Shown here: positions 35,801 to 44,147 of the stretch, in pieces
How positions within the stretch are numbered: the first letter of the stretch is position 1
How the letters are laid out: each line of letters opens with the position of its first letter
The notes under the pieces: model-generated
The model's input: only the letters and a program-made list of their open reading frames with translations
Databases searched by the model: none
Told to the model about the DNA's origin: nothing
Position numbers and translations under genes: made by a program
Assembly (NCBI GenBank): GCA_900542355.1
Contig: UQNE01000002.1
Location: forward strand, 171,909-235,908
Direction of reading: 5' to 3'
DNA length: 64,000 nt
Source of the DNA: an uncultured Bacteroidales bacterium
GTDB taxonomy: Bacteria; Bacteroidota; Bacteroidia; Bacteroidales; Paludibacteraceae

Positions 35801-38800
35801 CGATACAACTCTCTATTTCTACGACCGACAAGCCACTTCTACCTCTTTCGGTTGTGATAGTATTGTCCGCTTGGATCTGAAGATTGCGCAGACTTTCCTC
35901 ATTACGGAGGAACGGGAGATATGCGATGGTGATTCGGTTCTGTGGCGTGGTAAGAAGATTGTAAGTGCCGGATACGATTTTTCATCTGAGGGGTTTACCC
36001 CCGATGTTATCTGCACTACATCAAGCGTGATTGTCTATGATAGTTTGCTGACGGTAACTTTCCCTCAACGCGATTCGGTTTACCAACTCAACCTAACTAT
36101 CCGTCCTGTTTATGCACTCTACGACACATTACATATATGTGATAATGCTTCTGTACTATGGCAGGGGCGTTTGTATCAAGGGGCTAATGCTTCGGATGAC
36201 GGTACCGCCTATTGGACAAAACCGCAAGGAGAATATGACGATGTGCGTGCTTGGCAGAGCGAATATGGCTGTGATTCAATCTATTACCTGCACTTGATTG
36301 TTAAACCTACTTATGCTTTCGCGGTGGAAGATGCCGCCGTATGCCAAGATGCACCATTTGAATGGAATGAGCATAACGGACATACACTATATTGCGTAGA
36401 AACTGGTCGGTATATATCGTCTATTTCCACATCTTCTGCCGGTGTCTTTACCTATTTGGATTCTCTAAAAACGCATTCTTGCGCTGATTGTGGTTCGGGT
36501 TGCGATAGTGTTTATACGCTGCGGCTGCAGGTTTATTCGACCTATTATTTCCACGATACACTCACTATCTGCGAGGGTGATTCCGTGGAATGGCAGAACC
36601 TATATCGCTTGGGTAAAGACACCGTCCGCATGGAATCGACGGACTACTTTGGTGATCGGATGTATGTAACCACCGACTACACGGTGTCTTACCAAACACA
36701 TTCGGGTTGCGATAGTATTTACAACCTTCACTTAATTGTCCGTCCCCGCAAACACACGCATATCGATTATGCGATGTGCGACTATGAGGACTATGACTTC
36801 AACGGCAAGCCCTATCACCGCCCCGCTGCAGGTACTTACTTAGATACCGTTCACCTGCAAACCGCCTATTCTTGCGACTCGGTGGTAACGCTCCGTTTGG
36901 TAGTCCACCCTTCCTATACCTACACCAAGCAAGACACAATCTGCGCTTCGGAGGCTCCGTATCTGATTACTTATGGTACCAAAACTTACTCTTTTTCGCA
37001 GACGATAGATACCATTCTTTTGACCCCGTCGAGTGCGGCTTGCGACAGTGCTTTGCACCTTCAGTTGCAAGTCAATCCGACTTACTACTTCCACGATACA
37101 CTTACTATCTGCGAGGGTGATTCCGTGGAATGGCAAAGCCAATACAGACACGGCAAAGACACTGCCCGCATGGAATCGACGGACTACTTTGGTGATCGGA
37201 TGTATGTAACCACCGACTACACGGTGTCTTACCAAACACATTCGGGTTGCGATAGTATTTACAACCTTCACTTAATTGTCCGTCCCCGCAAACACACGCA
37301 TATCGATTATGCGATGTGCGACTATGAGGACTATGACTTCAACGGCAAGCCCTATCACCGCCCCGCTGCAGGTACTTACTTAGATACCGTCCATCTGCAA
37401 ACAGCGCATTCTTGCGACTCGGTGGTAACGCTCCGCCTCATTGTCCATCCTTCCTATCATTTTGTGCAAACAACTACGGTTTGTCAAGACACGCTCAATC
37501 CCGATTGGCTTTGGATTGATGCTGATGGGCAATCGCACGGCACTATCTCTATCGCCGATTCGGGTTCGTACTACATCTTAGATAAGTACCAAACAATCTA
37601 TGGTTGCGATAGTATCTATGGTATTCACTTGCGTGTGAACCCTATTTATCGCTTCGATTCAGTCTATACGATTTGTCAGAATGAGCGTATCTCGTGGCAA
37701 AACAAGTGGTACTGTGGCAGCCATACACAGTCGCAACTGACTATCCGGCCCGCTTCAGAACCCGAGCAACATATCGATTCGCTCACCTATTCCTTCCTCC
37801 CCGGTGACTCGGTCTTGTCTGCAGGTTGGCATTACGACACGGCGCACTACTATACCATTGATGGCTGTGATAGCACCTACTATCTCTCCTTGTATGTCAA
37901 ACCTACCTACGACACAGTTCTCAATGTGGACATCTGCGACAATAGTGAGGTCTATCTCTTCCGTACCGCAGACGCCCATGGACATCACTATATCGACTCT
38001 ATCGCTATCTCGCCTATCACGCGTTACCTCCCGAGTGGCGCAAAAGATACGGCGTTCATCACGCGTACTCGCCGCCTCACTACGGTAGAGGGCTGTGATT
38101 CAGTGGTCTATCTGCATCTCACAGTTCATCCTACCTACGAGTTCCGCACCACTGCCGAGATTTGTTTCGGTTCGTACTACGAGTGGCGTGGCCGGTTCTA
38201 CAACGCCACGGGTATCTATTTCGACAATCAACCTACACAAGGTTGGGGGTGCGACTCCTTATATATATTAGAGTTGTATGTCAAACCCGCCGTCATCGTT
38301 CCGCTCTATCGCTCTATTTGCAACAACGAGACTTTCGTTCATACCGACACGCTTTGGTACACCAATGGCAACCATTCCGAGGTCAATACTTTGGTTTGGA
38401 AGCCCGGTATGACAATCCCGCAGACCTACACCGATGTCATCTTCAAGGGCGCAGATGGCTGTGATAGTATCATCTATCGCTATTTCCTTACTATCCACGA
38501 TACCTATTATTCCGAGGAAACAACCACCCTTTGTTCCAACGAGACCTACCTCAGCCCCGAGTCTGACCACTATTGGCCGGGACTGCAAACCGAGTATGGT
38601 ATGGGGCAATCGATGCCGTCCATAGACACTACTTTTGTCGATAGCCTCACCTCCGTCTATGGCTGCGATAGTGTCTTTGTCCTCCATGCCCGCATTCATC
38701 CCGCCTACCGTAATATCGAGTACGATACTATCTGCGGAAACACCGAGTGGCAATGGCATAACCATCATTATCTCTCGCTTTCTGCCGGCGAATACACCTA

Positions 38801-40028
38801 TTTCGATTCGCTGACTACTCGCCTTGGCTGCGATAGCCTCTATGAGATGCGTCTTACGGTCTATCCGTCTTATTTCTTCGAGACACACGATACGATCTGT
38901 GCCAACAATACCTATCTGTTCAACGACCGCTCGCTCAACCAAACGGGCTTCTACTACGACAGCCTCACTACCGTTCATTTCTGCGATTCGGTGTACCATC
39001 TCTATCTCACTGTCTTAGATACCACTGCCGAGTTTATTATCGATACGATCTGTACCGCTGATACAATCTACTTGCACGATCGACCTATCACAGAATCAGG
39101 CTTTTACAAAGATACTACAACCAATATCTACGGTTGCAACCACTATACTTATCTCTCTCTTACCAAGATACCGCCTACCGTGCCTACGGCTTGGGCAGAT
39201 TCGCTCTGTGCCGACGATAAGGCCTATTCGCTCTCTGTCTCCTACACCGGTGAATTGCCTATCGCTTATTCGCTCTACTACGACGACTTTGGGCATGAGC
39301 AAGGCTTCGTTGATCAAGAGAACATCCCAATCGACAACCTCTCGCCTGCTTCTCGCACGCTGACGCTCACCGTTCCGATGCCCGACAATGGCGGTGATCC
39401 CCTGCGCTATCCGCGCCCCGACCACTATCCTGTCCGTTTGGTCTTGGATAATGGCCTATGTCGCAACCTCTCTTATTGCGCTTGTGATACATCCTTGGTT
39501 TTCAGTTATCCGTCGTGGCTTACCCGGCAACGCTTCCGCGATGTCATCGCTATCCTTTCGCCTGAGTTCAACGGAGGCTATAGTTTCGACCGCTACCAGT
39601 GGTACAAAGACGATACACTCCTCGTCGGTGAAACCCGCGAGTATCTCTATATCCCGCGCGGGTTAGAGGTCGATGCGTCCTACTATGTTCGCCTCACGCG
39701 TCAAGGCGAAACCGAGTCTTATCAGACTTGTCCTATCATTATCTTCCCCGATGCGCAGGACACTATCGCACCTACTATGGGTTACCTCTCTGTCGTTCCT
39801 ACTTATGTCGTTCAGGGGCATCCCATGGTCAGCATCCTCTCCCGCCACGAGGGACAATACACCGTCCATACATCGGCGGGTAAGGTCATCGATTCCGGCA
39901 CTTTCACACCCGATGTTACCGAGGTGTGGTTGCCCGCTGTCAGTGGCGTCTATATTTTCCAACTCGTCTCCGAGCAAACGCCCGAAGAACCCAAACGCAC
40001 TATCAAAGTTATTGTCGGTGATGAATAA
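32895..40028 (+). CDS. Giant secreted repeat protein with IgGFc-binding-like N-terminus and T9SS-type C-terminus
   Basis: A 2377-residue protein with a signal peptide (MKRLFFLILGVLSMVVLSAQ). Residues about 25-430 resemble the IgGFc-binding N-terminal domain found in large Bacteroidota surface proteins (EGTEYWLTFLNN, FNGNQATKSPYDGAYSSGYM, NNMGNSCSAMLPAW). Residues about 690-2120 hold some 22 divergent repeats of 50-100 residues. Each has a first half with xICxxxxxxW and ends GCDSxYxLxLxVxPTY, giving a paired-cysteine pattern. A 180-residue block is duplicated almost exactly. The last 80 residues (GKVIDSGTF, then LPAVSGVYIFQL, then RTIKVIVGDE) match a type A T9SS sorting domain. It is probably a cell-surface adhesin or matrix protein. 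Confidence 0.85.
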   Translation: MKRLFFLILGVLSMVVLSAQQVVTTEGTEYWLTFLNNAKWDPQDDLNDGKKFELELVVTARQATQVRVELRGAVIATLNVPAGGTAEQSLVNWQKQIYLLESQNANLYQGLRVYTEDKNTPFTCYTYTRTGDPGISLRDIAMVYPVDLLDKEYFIQTYPDDDYSTQLAFVVTEDNTDVQVFPTYLTLQQTPLAWTNLRKGTAVLVASAPHQGTNSSVGLSGTRVCASKPIAVFNGNQATKSPYDGAYSSGYMVEQTLPIVQWGTKFYLALLGNTKSNSYVITAAYDNTEFQMLGYDEDLDQVVTQTVTLNRGESIDPNLLDEYVKQDVIITSKPALCYVYTTAAAANYFRPNNMGNSCSAMLPAWEHRIKSMPFITKKLDPLNLNSEKHFIYVVTPTADTDKLTLDGQPVAASAFTPFTSDPSMSFASLRVSVDNGHGHLLETTGEGFVGMVYDIAAAQANFYTLGFHYLPYQDSLFVTNTEDVMSPTSYGLARMNQGWYQRQNDEFPADQNRLDTAVICENTTLNWLVQTYIQGNTSPVVWELYDVSDDSGIPNLIDTYRDESPATTTMHRWQHLFVLPQEKNLEPGNREPYRLFRLDAILHKAHTICTSLEDELDTLQMVVRVNRVYNDTVHRVICLGDEFRFFYDNMDCQGNLAHQVPQQEITSFVGDKTAGDYSTPFSWKARLGQNLFTRRYQTINGCDSISTLDLFVCDTFRIVDTIHICDNQRITWQHNTYAGTKYKGRSTHVVQDSAVFEAPYKTRWCPCMENDQYPAFVGCDSTYELHLYVHPTYQDTIEAEMCINGDSAQAYLWDIHEGADQLAITIKNPTMKQADGYWDGYFHDSLKTKTCPDCTNGLGCDSVRVLHLVIPDSYYFEETVDFCGAHYDYDLLSMVSDAYVWSGHPNGAHLTQSGDYYDSCHTVAGCDSIYHLALSVHSPSLDVDRYTMPNNQTYTWHGQTYGPFPDSWNDTTLYFYDRQATSTSFGCDSIVRLDLKIAQTFLITEEREICDGDSVLWRGKKIVSAGYDFSSEGFTPDVICTTSSVIVYDSLLTVTFPQRDSVYQLNLTIRPVYALYDTLHICDNASVLWQGRLYQGANASDDGTAYWTKPQGEYDDVRAWQSEYGCDSIYYLHLIVKPTYAFAVEDAAVCQDAPFEWNEHNGHTLYCVETGRYISSISTSSAGVFTYLDSLKTHSCADCGSGCDSVYTLRLQVYSTYYFHDTLTICEGDSVEWQNLYRLGKDTVRMESTDYFGDRMYVTTDYTVSYQTHSGCDSIYNLHLIVRPRKHTHIDYAMCDYEDYDFNGKPYHRPAAGTYLDTVHLQTAYSCDSVVTLRLVVHPSYTYTKQDTICASEAPYLITYGTKTYSFSQTIDTILLTPSSAACDSALHLQLQVNPTYYFHDTLTICEGDSVEWQSQYRHGKDTARMESTDYFGDRMYVTTDYTVSYQTHSGCDSIYNLHLIVRPRKHTHIDYAMCDYEDYDFNGKPYHRPAAGTYLDTVHLQTAHSCDSVVTLRLIVHPSYHFVQTTTVCQDTLNPDWLWIDADGQSHGTISIADSGSYYILDKYQTIYGCDSIYGIHLRVNPIYRFDSVYTICQNERISWQNKWYCGSHTQSQLTIRPASEPEQHIDSLTYSFLPGDSVLSAGWHYDTAHYYTIDGCDSTYYLSLYVKPTYDTVLNVDICDNSEVYLFRTADAHGHHYIDSIAISPITRYLPSGAKDTAFITRTRRLTTVEGCDSVVYLHLTVHPTYEFRTTAEICFGSYYEWRGRFYNATGIYFDNQPTQGWGCDSLYILELYVKPAVIVPLYRSICNNETFVHTDTLWYTNGNHSEVNTLVWKPGMTIPQTYTDVIFKGADGCDSIIYRYFLTIHDTYYSEETTTLCSNETYLSPESDHYWPGLQTEYGMGQSMPSIDTTFVDSLTSVYGCDSVFVLHARIHPAYRNIEYDTICGNTEWQWHNHHYLSLSAGEYTYFDSLTTRLGCDSLYEMRLTVYPSYFFETHDTICANNTYLFNDRSLNQTGFYYDSLTTVHFCDSVYHLYLTVLDTTAEFIIDTICTADTIYLHDRPITESGFYKDTTTNIYGCNHYTYLSLTKIPPTVPTAWADSLCADDKAYSLSVSYTGELPIAYSLYYDDFGHEQGFVDQENIPIDNLSPASRTLTLTVPMPDNGGDPLRYPRPDHYPVRLVLDNGLCRNLSYCACDTSLVFSYPSWLTRQRFRDVIAILSPEFNGGYSFDRYQWYKDDTLLVGETREYLYIPRGLEVDASYYVRLTRQGETESYQTCPIIIFPDAQDTIAPTMGYLSVVPTYVVQGHPMVSILSRHEGQYTVHTSAGKVIDSGTFTPDVTEVWLPAVSGVYIFQLVSEQTPEEPKRTIKVIVGDE
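36541..37450 (+). repeat. 540-bp internal tandem duplication in the giant gene
   Basis: Bases 36541-36910 recur at 37081-37450, an offset of exactly 540 bp (180 codons). Bases 36626-36850 and 37166-37390 are identical over 225 bp, while flanking parts differ by scattered substitutions. The frame is preserved, so one pair of protein repeats was copied recently or is kept alike by gene conversion. Confidence 0.9.
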
Positions 40029-41106
40029 ACACTCCTATCTATATTTGTTGTTCGCAGTTTGCAGCCTCTTGCTTGCGCCTTGCCTATCGGCGCAGACGCG
40101 TGTTGCTGCTGATGGCGCAGAGTCCAATCTCCTGGGCGGGGGCGGTTCCAACTATTCCAAGAAAGACCCATCGCGCCTTGTGGGCAGAGATGGTCTGCGC
40201 ACGGGGCAATACACAGGCGAGCACCACCTCATCGGCCTTTATGGCGAGGGGGCATATTCCTCGTTTATCAACAATCTGCCTCATGCCTCTTTTTCCCCGG
40301 GCGGATATGGCGCAGGCGGAGGTTTCGTCTATGAGTATCAGCACAATGGCTTCCTCTTTCAGATAGGTCTTGGCGCACGCTTCCAAGAAGTCCGTACCGC
40401 CGTTTCCGACACGGCTTTTACGCGCTACAGTGTTGCCGATTCATGGACGGGTGTGTGCGATACCCTGCGCTTCGATCTCCACTACAATTTCTTTGGTCGC
40501 ACCGACTATGCACGCAATCTCTCCCTCCAAGTGCCTATCCTCTTTGGACAGCAGATTGTCGGCTCCTATGGTATGGGCTACTACCTCCTCGGTGTGGACC
40601 TCGACTACCTGCTCCAAGGTACATCTCGTGTCAATCTAACCGGCACCACTACAGCCACTTACTATCATTATCTCGGTACTTTCCATGAGATGGACAACCA
40701 TGGTCTGCGCAAGGATGTCCCCGTCGAGCGCACAGGCAGCGAGATGCGTCTCCGTTTCGACCTTCTTGCCCACGCCGAGATAGGCTACGAGTACGGACTA
40801 TTCTCCGCCGCGAGGGGCTATCGTAATCGCAGTGCGCAAGATGTTCGTCTGCGCCTCGGGGCGTTCGTTCAATGCGGACTTTTCTCGCTCATTCCCGATA
40901 CCAAGCAGCCCTTCGCTTATGTCCCCGATGATACTCGCTACGATTACCCTACCTATCGTTTCTCGCATATCTTCACTACTGCCGAGGCGCAAAATCGTTC
41001 TGTCCACAATTTCTTTGTCGGTCTTCGATTCACGGTCCTCTATGGCGTATCGGCAAAAGAGAAGTGTATCATCTGCGGCACCCATTGGTCGGAACGCAAT
41101 TTCTAA
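40021..41106 (+). CDS. Predicted outer-membrane beta-barrel protein coupled to the giant repeat protein
   Basis: 361 residues from the ATG at 40021, which overlaps the stop codon of the giant gene in ATGAATAA, so translation is probably coupled. A signal peptide (YLLFAVCSLLLAPCLSAQ) is followed by alternating-residue strands ending in aromatics (GGGFVYEYQHNGFLFQIGLGARF, RLRLGAFVQCGLFSLIP, NFFVGLRFTVLYGVS), as expected of a barrel of about 12-14 strands. It ends with a CxxC-containing tail (KCIICGTHW). It is not clearly a PorP/SprF protein, the usual partner of T9SS adhesins, but its position suggests the same kind of role. Confidence 0.8.
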   Translation: MNKHSYLYLLFAVCSLLLAPCLSAQTRVAADGAESNLLGGGGSNYSKKDPSRLVGRDGLRTGQYTGEHHLIGLYGEGAYSSFINNLPHASFSPGGYGAGGGFVYEYQHNGFLFQIGLGARFQEVRTAVSDTAFTRYSVADSWTGVCDTLRFDLHYNFFGRTDYARNLSLQVPILFGQQIVGSYGMGYYLLGVDLDYLLQGTSRVNLTGTTTATYYHYLGTFHEMDNHGLRKDVPVERTGSEMRLRFDLLAHAEIGYEYGLFSAARGYRNRSAQDVRLRLGAFVQCGLFSLIPDTKQPFAYVPDDTRYDYPTYRFSHIFTTAEAQNRSVHNFFVGLRFTVLYGVSAKEKCIICGTHWSERNF

Positions 41107-41134
41107 CATTGCATGTTACACATTTCTATCGAAT

Positions 41135-41155
41135 AGCCCCTTGGGCTGTCTTTTT
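41135..41155 (+). terminator. Weak terminator after the barrel gene
   Basis: AGCCC (41135-41139) pairs with GGGCT (41143-41147), followed by GTCTTTTT. The stem is short but correctly placed. Confidence 0.45.
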
Positions 41156-41171
41156 GTCAAACTGTTTTTGA

Positions 41172-41216
41172 GCCGACTTAGTCGAAACCTTATCGAGACC
41201 TTGTCGAGACCTAAGA
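41172..41216 (+). repeat. Dispersed TCGAGACCTAA-type intergenic repeat, copy 3
   Basis: It contains GTCGAAACCT, then TATCGAGACC, then TTGTCGAGACCTAA. The upstream flank (TTTTTGTCAAACTG and TTTTTGAGCCG) matches the flank of copy 1 read on its minus strand, so the element may be about 70 bp long. Confidence 0.8.
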
Positions 41217-41423
41217 CTGCCTAATTAAAATAGCATTTTGATAGTTTTAGTGATGTATTCGTAACAAAATGTCTAACTTGCTTTTGTCGGACAATGATAA
41301 TCTATTTCTTATCAGAGCAATCAATCGCAACTCACAGATGAACTTCGCCGAACCAAATTTTGGTAGCAGCATACTTGCTGACCGCCCATATCTGCCGTTA
41401 ATCGGTGCAGAATGCTTTTTTTA

Positions 41424-41455
41424 CTTGTATATGTTAGATTTTTTTTGTAACTTTG
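41424..41455 (+). promoter_or_regulatory. Promoter of the exopolysaccharide operon
   Basis: CTTG (41424-41427, one mismatch to TTTG) and TAACTTTG (41448-41455), 20-bp spacer. Confidence 0.7.
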
Positions 41456-41481
41456 CCCGCTTTAATTATTGAACTTCAATT

Positions 41482-42468
41482 ATGGATTCAAAACTTAATT
41501 TTGCACTCATCGGAGCGGCGGGATATATCGCCCCGCGACACATCAAAGCCATTGCCGATACGGGCAACAATCTTATGGTTGCCTACGACAAGTTTGATTC
41601 CGTAGGCCGACTCGATTCCAGTTTTCCCGACTGCTCTTTCTTTACCGAGAATGAGCAATTCGACCGTTTCTGCTCCAAGCAGATGCGTACCGATAACCCC
41701 CTATCTTGGCTCTCTATCTGTACGCCCAACTATACCCACGATGCCTTCATTCGCTACGGCCTGCGCCTCGGGTGCAATGTGATTTGCGAGAAACCATTGG
41801 TGCTCAATCCCTACAATATCGACAACTTGGTCGAACTCGAGCAAGAGTCGGGACACCAAGCATATACTATCCTCCAACTCCGCCTCCACGACAAGATTCG
41901 TGCGCTCTACGACAAGGTGAAGAACGGTCCAAAAGACAAAATCTACGATGTCGATCTTACCTACATCACCAGCCGTGGTAAGTGGTACTATAGTTCGTGG
42001 AAAGGCGATATCCATAAGTCGGGGGGTATTGCTACCAACATCGGCGTCCACTTCTACGATATGCTTCAGTGGATATTCGGCCCCGTGCAGAAAAATATCG
42101 TCCATGTGATGTCTTTCGACCGTGTCGCTGGTTACCTCGAACTCAAGCAGGCGCGCGTGCGCTACTTCCTCAGTATCAACGCCGTATGCCTCCCGCCTAA
42201 TGCCGTGCAGGGAGAGAAACGCACCTACCGCACACTCTCTATCGATGGCGAAGAGTTTGAGTTCAGCCAAGGTTTTACCGAACTGCATACCGAGAGTTAC
42301 AAGCATATCCTTGCCGGCGATGGCTTCCGTATCTCCGAAGCGCGCCCGTGTATCGAGATTGTCAGCCAAATACGCCATGCCGAACCCATCGGATTGGTCG
42401 GCGATTATCACCCCCTCGCTAAACTCCCCCTCGCCAAACACCCCTTCGGCTGGGACGAAAAACGATAA
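41482..42468 (+). CDS. WlbA-like UDP-sugar dehydrogenase (Gfo/Idh/MocA family)
   Basis: A 328-residue protein with the NAD-binding Rossmann motif GAAGYIAPRH (11-20) and the family EKP signature at 103-105 (VICEKPLVLN). The rest closely resembles WlbA/WbpB enzymes, with THDAFIRYGLRLGCNV, SGGIATNIGVHFYDMLQWIFG and a histidine for catalysis. WlbA oxidises C3 of UDP-N-acetylglucosaminuronic acid on the way to diacetamido-uronic acids in surface polysaccharide. It is the first gene of a run with two Wza-type proteins and a Wzc kinase, which supports that role. The partner aminotransferase and acetyltransferase are not in the window. Confidence 0.85.
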   Translation: MDSKLNFALIGAAGYIAPRHIKAIADTGNNLMVAYDKFDSVGRLDSSFPDCSFFTENEQFDRFCSKQMRTDNPLSWLSICTPNYTHDAFIRYGLRLGCNVICEKPLVLNPYNIDNLVELEQESGHQAYTILQLRLHDKIRALYDKVKNGPKDKIYDVDLTYITSRGKWYYSSWKGDIHKSGGIATNIGVHFYDMLQWIFGPVQKNIVHVMSFDRVAGYLELKQARVRYFLSINAVCLPPNAVQGEKRTYRTLSIDGEEFEFSQGFTELHTESYKHILAGDGFRISEARPCIEIVSQIRHAEPIGLVGDYHPLAKLPLAKHPFGWDEKR

Positions 42469-42510
42469 CAACCTGTTGAATTACAGACACTTGAACTACC
42501 GAATAGTAGA

Positions 42511-43377
42511 ATGGTGACACACAAACATATCCTATTCCTGCTTGGTGTATTTTGCATTGGTGCATTGATGACTTCGTGCGTGACGGCGCGAAAAGTTAAT
42601 TATATGCAGGAGCCCGATAAGCATATTCCCCACTACGCCGATACCCTCACTTTTGAGGACTACACCCTCCGAGATGGCGACCGACTCTACATCTATGTCT
42701 ATTCGATCGACCCTAAAATAGCACAGATGTACAATGCCGGAACCTCCTCCAATACGCTTCGCCAGCAACTGAATAATGGCAACATGAGCGGCTCCTACGA
42801 CCTCTATACTTATCTTGTTGATGATGAGGGATTTATCGACTTCCCTACTATCGGAAAAGTGCAGGTGCAAGGGCTGACTACCCGTGAGGTCAAGCGCAAA
42901 CTCGAAGGCGAGTTGAGTACATTGCTAAAGGAAATCCCGGGCTTCTCCACTATCTCCGTCGAGGTAAATGTCATTCAGCGAACTTTCTCTATCATCGGTA
43001 TGCAGAGCGGTCGGTACGCTATCAACAAGGAGAAGATGACTATCTTTGAAGCACTTGCTATGGCAGGCGACATCGGTGAGTTTGGCGACCGTGCCGAAAT
43101 CAAACTCGTGCGTGAGAAAGGCGGACAAACAGTCATCAAGACTTTCGATGTCCGCTCCAAAGACATCATCAACTCCGAGTTCTACTATGTCGAACCCAAC
43201 GACATCATCTATATCCGCAAGATAGGAGGCTACCAATTCGGTATCAACTCTGCGGCTACCACAGTCAGTGTCGTTGCTACTACTATCTCGTTTGGCGTCT
43301 TCGTCTATTCGGTGGTGCAAACCTGTATCAACCTTGCCAACAAAGCACAGAAAGGAGGCTCAAATGAGAAAGATTAA
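42511..43377 (+). CDS. Wza-type polysaccharide export lipoprotein (first copy)
   Basis: A 288-residue protein with a lipobox (GALMTSC, cysteine near residue 23). It has the polysaccharide export domain (YTLRDGDRLYIYVYSIDPK, then DEGFIDFPTIGKVQVQGLTTREVKRKLE), a SLBB domain (FSIIGMQSGRYAINKEKMTIFEALAMAGDIGEFGDR), and a hydrophobic C-terminal segment. Wza-type proteins form the outer-membrane or periplasmic channel for capsule or exopolysaccharide. It overlaps the next gene, a paralogue, by 14 bp. Confidence 0.92.
   Translation: MVTHKHILFLLGVFCIGALMTSCVTARKVNYMQEPDKHIPHYADTLTFEDYTLRDGDRLYIYVYSIDPKIAQMYNAGTSSNTLRQQLNNGNMSGSYDLYTYLVDDEGFIDFPTIGKVQVQGLTTREVKRKLEGELSTLLKEIPGFSTISVEVNVIQRTFSIIGMQSGRYAINKEKMTIFEALAMAGDIGEFGDRAEIKLVREKGGQTVIKTFDVRSKDIINSEFYYVEPNDIIYIRKIGGYQFGINSAATTVSVVATTISFGVFVYSVVQTCINLANKAQKGGSNEKD
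43351..43363 (+). promoter_or_regulatory. Strong Shine-Dalgarno sequence for the second export gene
   Basis: AAAGGAGG lies 5-6 bases before the ATG at 43364 and inside the upstream coding sequence. Most genes in this window have A-rich leaders and no such site, so it marks reinitiation at an overlapping gene and supports this start. Confidence 0.7.
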
Positions 43378-44137
43378 TCTGCTTATTCTCTGTGTGTTAG
43401 CCTCGTTCCTTACTGGTTGTTACACACATCGTGAGATAGGTCTTCTCCAAGAGCCTACCAAGTGCAATCGGCTCCCGCAGTACGATAGTGCTGAGTATGT
43501 CCCATACAAGATTCGGGTCAACGATGAGATTATCTACCGCCTTATCACAATGGATGAAACTATCTCCAAGTCCATTGCCGGCAACAATCAGAACAACTCT
43601 TGGCAGTACGCCAACTCCTATCGTGTCTATTCCGATGGTACCATCGATGTTCCGTTTTTGCAACCCGTGCATATCGCCGGACTCACTGTTCAGCAGGCAC
43701 AAGACACACTCCGTGCTGCTTTCCGAGAGATTATTCCCGATGCCGATGTCAAACTTGCGCTCTACAACAAGTACTTCACTGTTATCGGCGACATCAACTC
43801 CGGCGAGTACTATATATATAAGGAGAAACTCAATATCTTTCAGGCACTGGCTATGTCTGGCGACTTGATGAACTCCGGCGACCGTAAGCATGTGCGTATC
43901 ATTCGCCCGCGTGATGGCGAAGACCCCGAAGTCCTCGAGTTCGACATCCGTACCAACTCAATCATCGATTCCAAGTACTACTATGTCTATCCCAACGATG
44001 TCATCTATGTGGCGCGTACCAAGGATAGTTTCTTCAAAACTGCCAGTTATACAGGCTTTCTCGGTCTGATTACCAGTTCCGTTTCGCTCCTCGTTACGGT
44101 GCTCAACTATACCCTGCTTATCCCAAGTTCTAACTAA
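43364..44137 (+). CDS. Wza-type polysaccharide export lipoprotein (second copy)
   Basis: 257 residues from the ATG at 43364, chosen for the Shine-Dalgarno site and the lipoprotein signal directly after it (LASFLTGC). Domain order is as in the upstream paralogue: export domain (PYKIRVNDEIIYRLITMDE), then VHIAGLTVQQAQDTLRAAF, then an SLBB-type segment (FTVIGDINSGEYYIYKEKLNIFQALAMSGD), and a hydrophobic C-terminal segment (TGFLGLITSSVSLLVTVLNYTLL). The two copies are clearly related but diverged. They may form a mixed channel or have separate partners. It is 10 bp before the Wzc-type gene. Confidence 0.9.
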   Translation: MRKINLLILCVLASFLTGCYTHREIGLLQEPTKCNRLPQYDSAEYVPYKIRVNDEIIYRLITMDETISKSIAGNNQNNSWQYANSYRVYSDGTIDVPFLQPVHIAGLTVQQAQDTLRAAFREIIPDADVKLALYNKYFTVIGDINSGEYYIYKEKLNIFQALAMSGDLMNSGDRKHVRIIRPRDGEDPEVLEFDIRTNSIIDSKYYYVYPNDVIYVARTKDSFFKTASYTGFLGLITSSVSLLVTVLNYTLLIPSSN

Positions 44138-44147
44138 TTCTACGATA

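Larger units (their letters stand above)
41107..41481 (+). other. Gene-free stretch: weak terminator, dispersed repeat, promoter
   Basis: No credible gene. It holds an AGCCC/GGGCT hairpin with a T run (41135-41155), the dispersed repeat (41172-41216) and the promoter of the polysaccharide operon. Confidence 0.6.

Noticed and set aside
41269..41472. 67-residue open frame before the WlbA-like gene
   Set aside because: It overlaps the promoter of the polysaccharide operon, has no homology that I recognise and no expected initiation signals.
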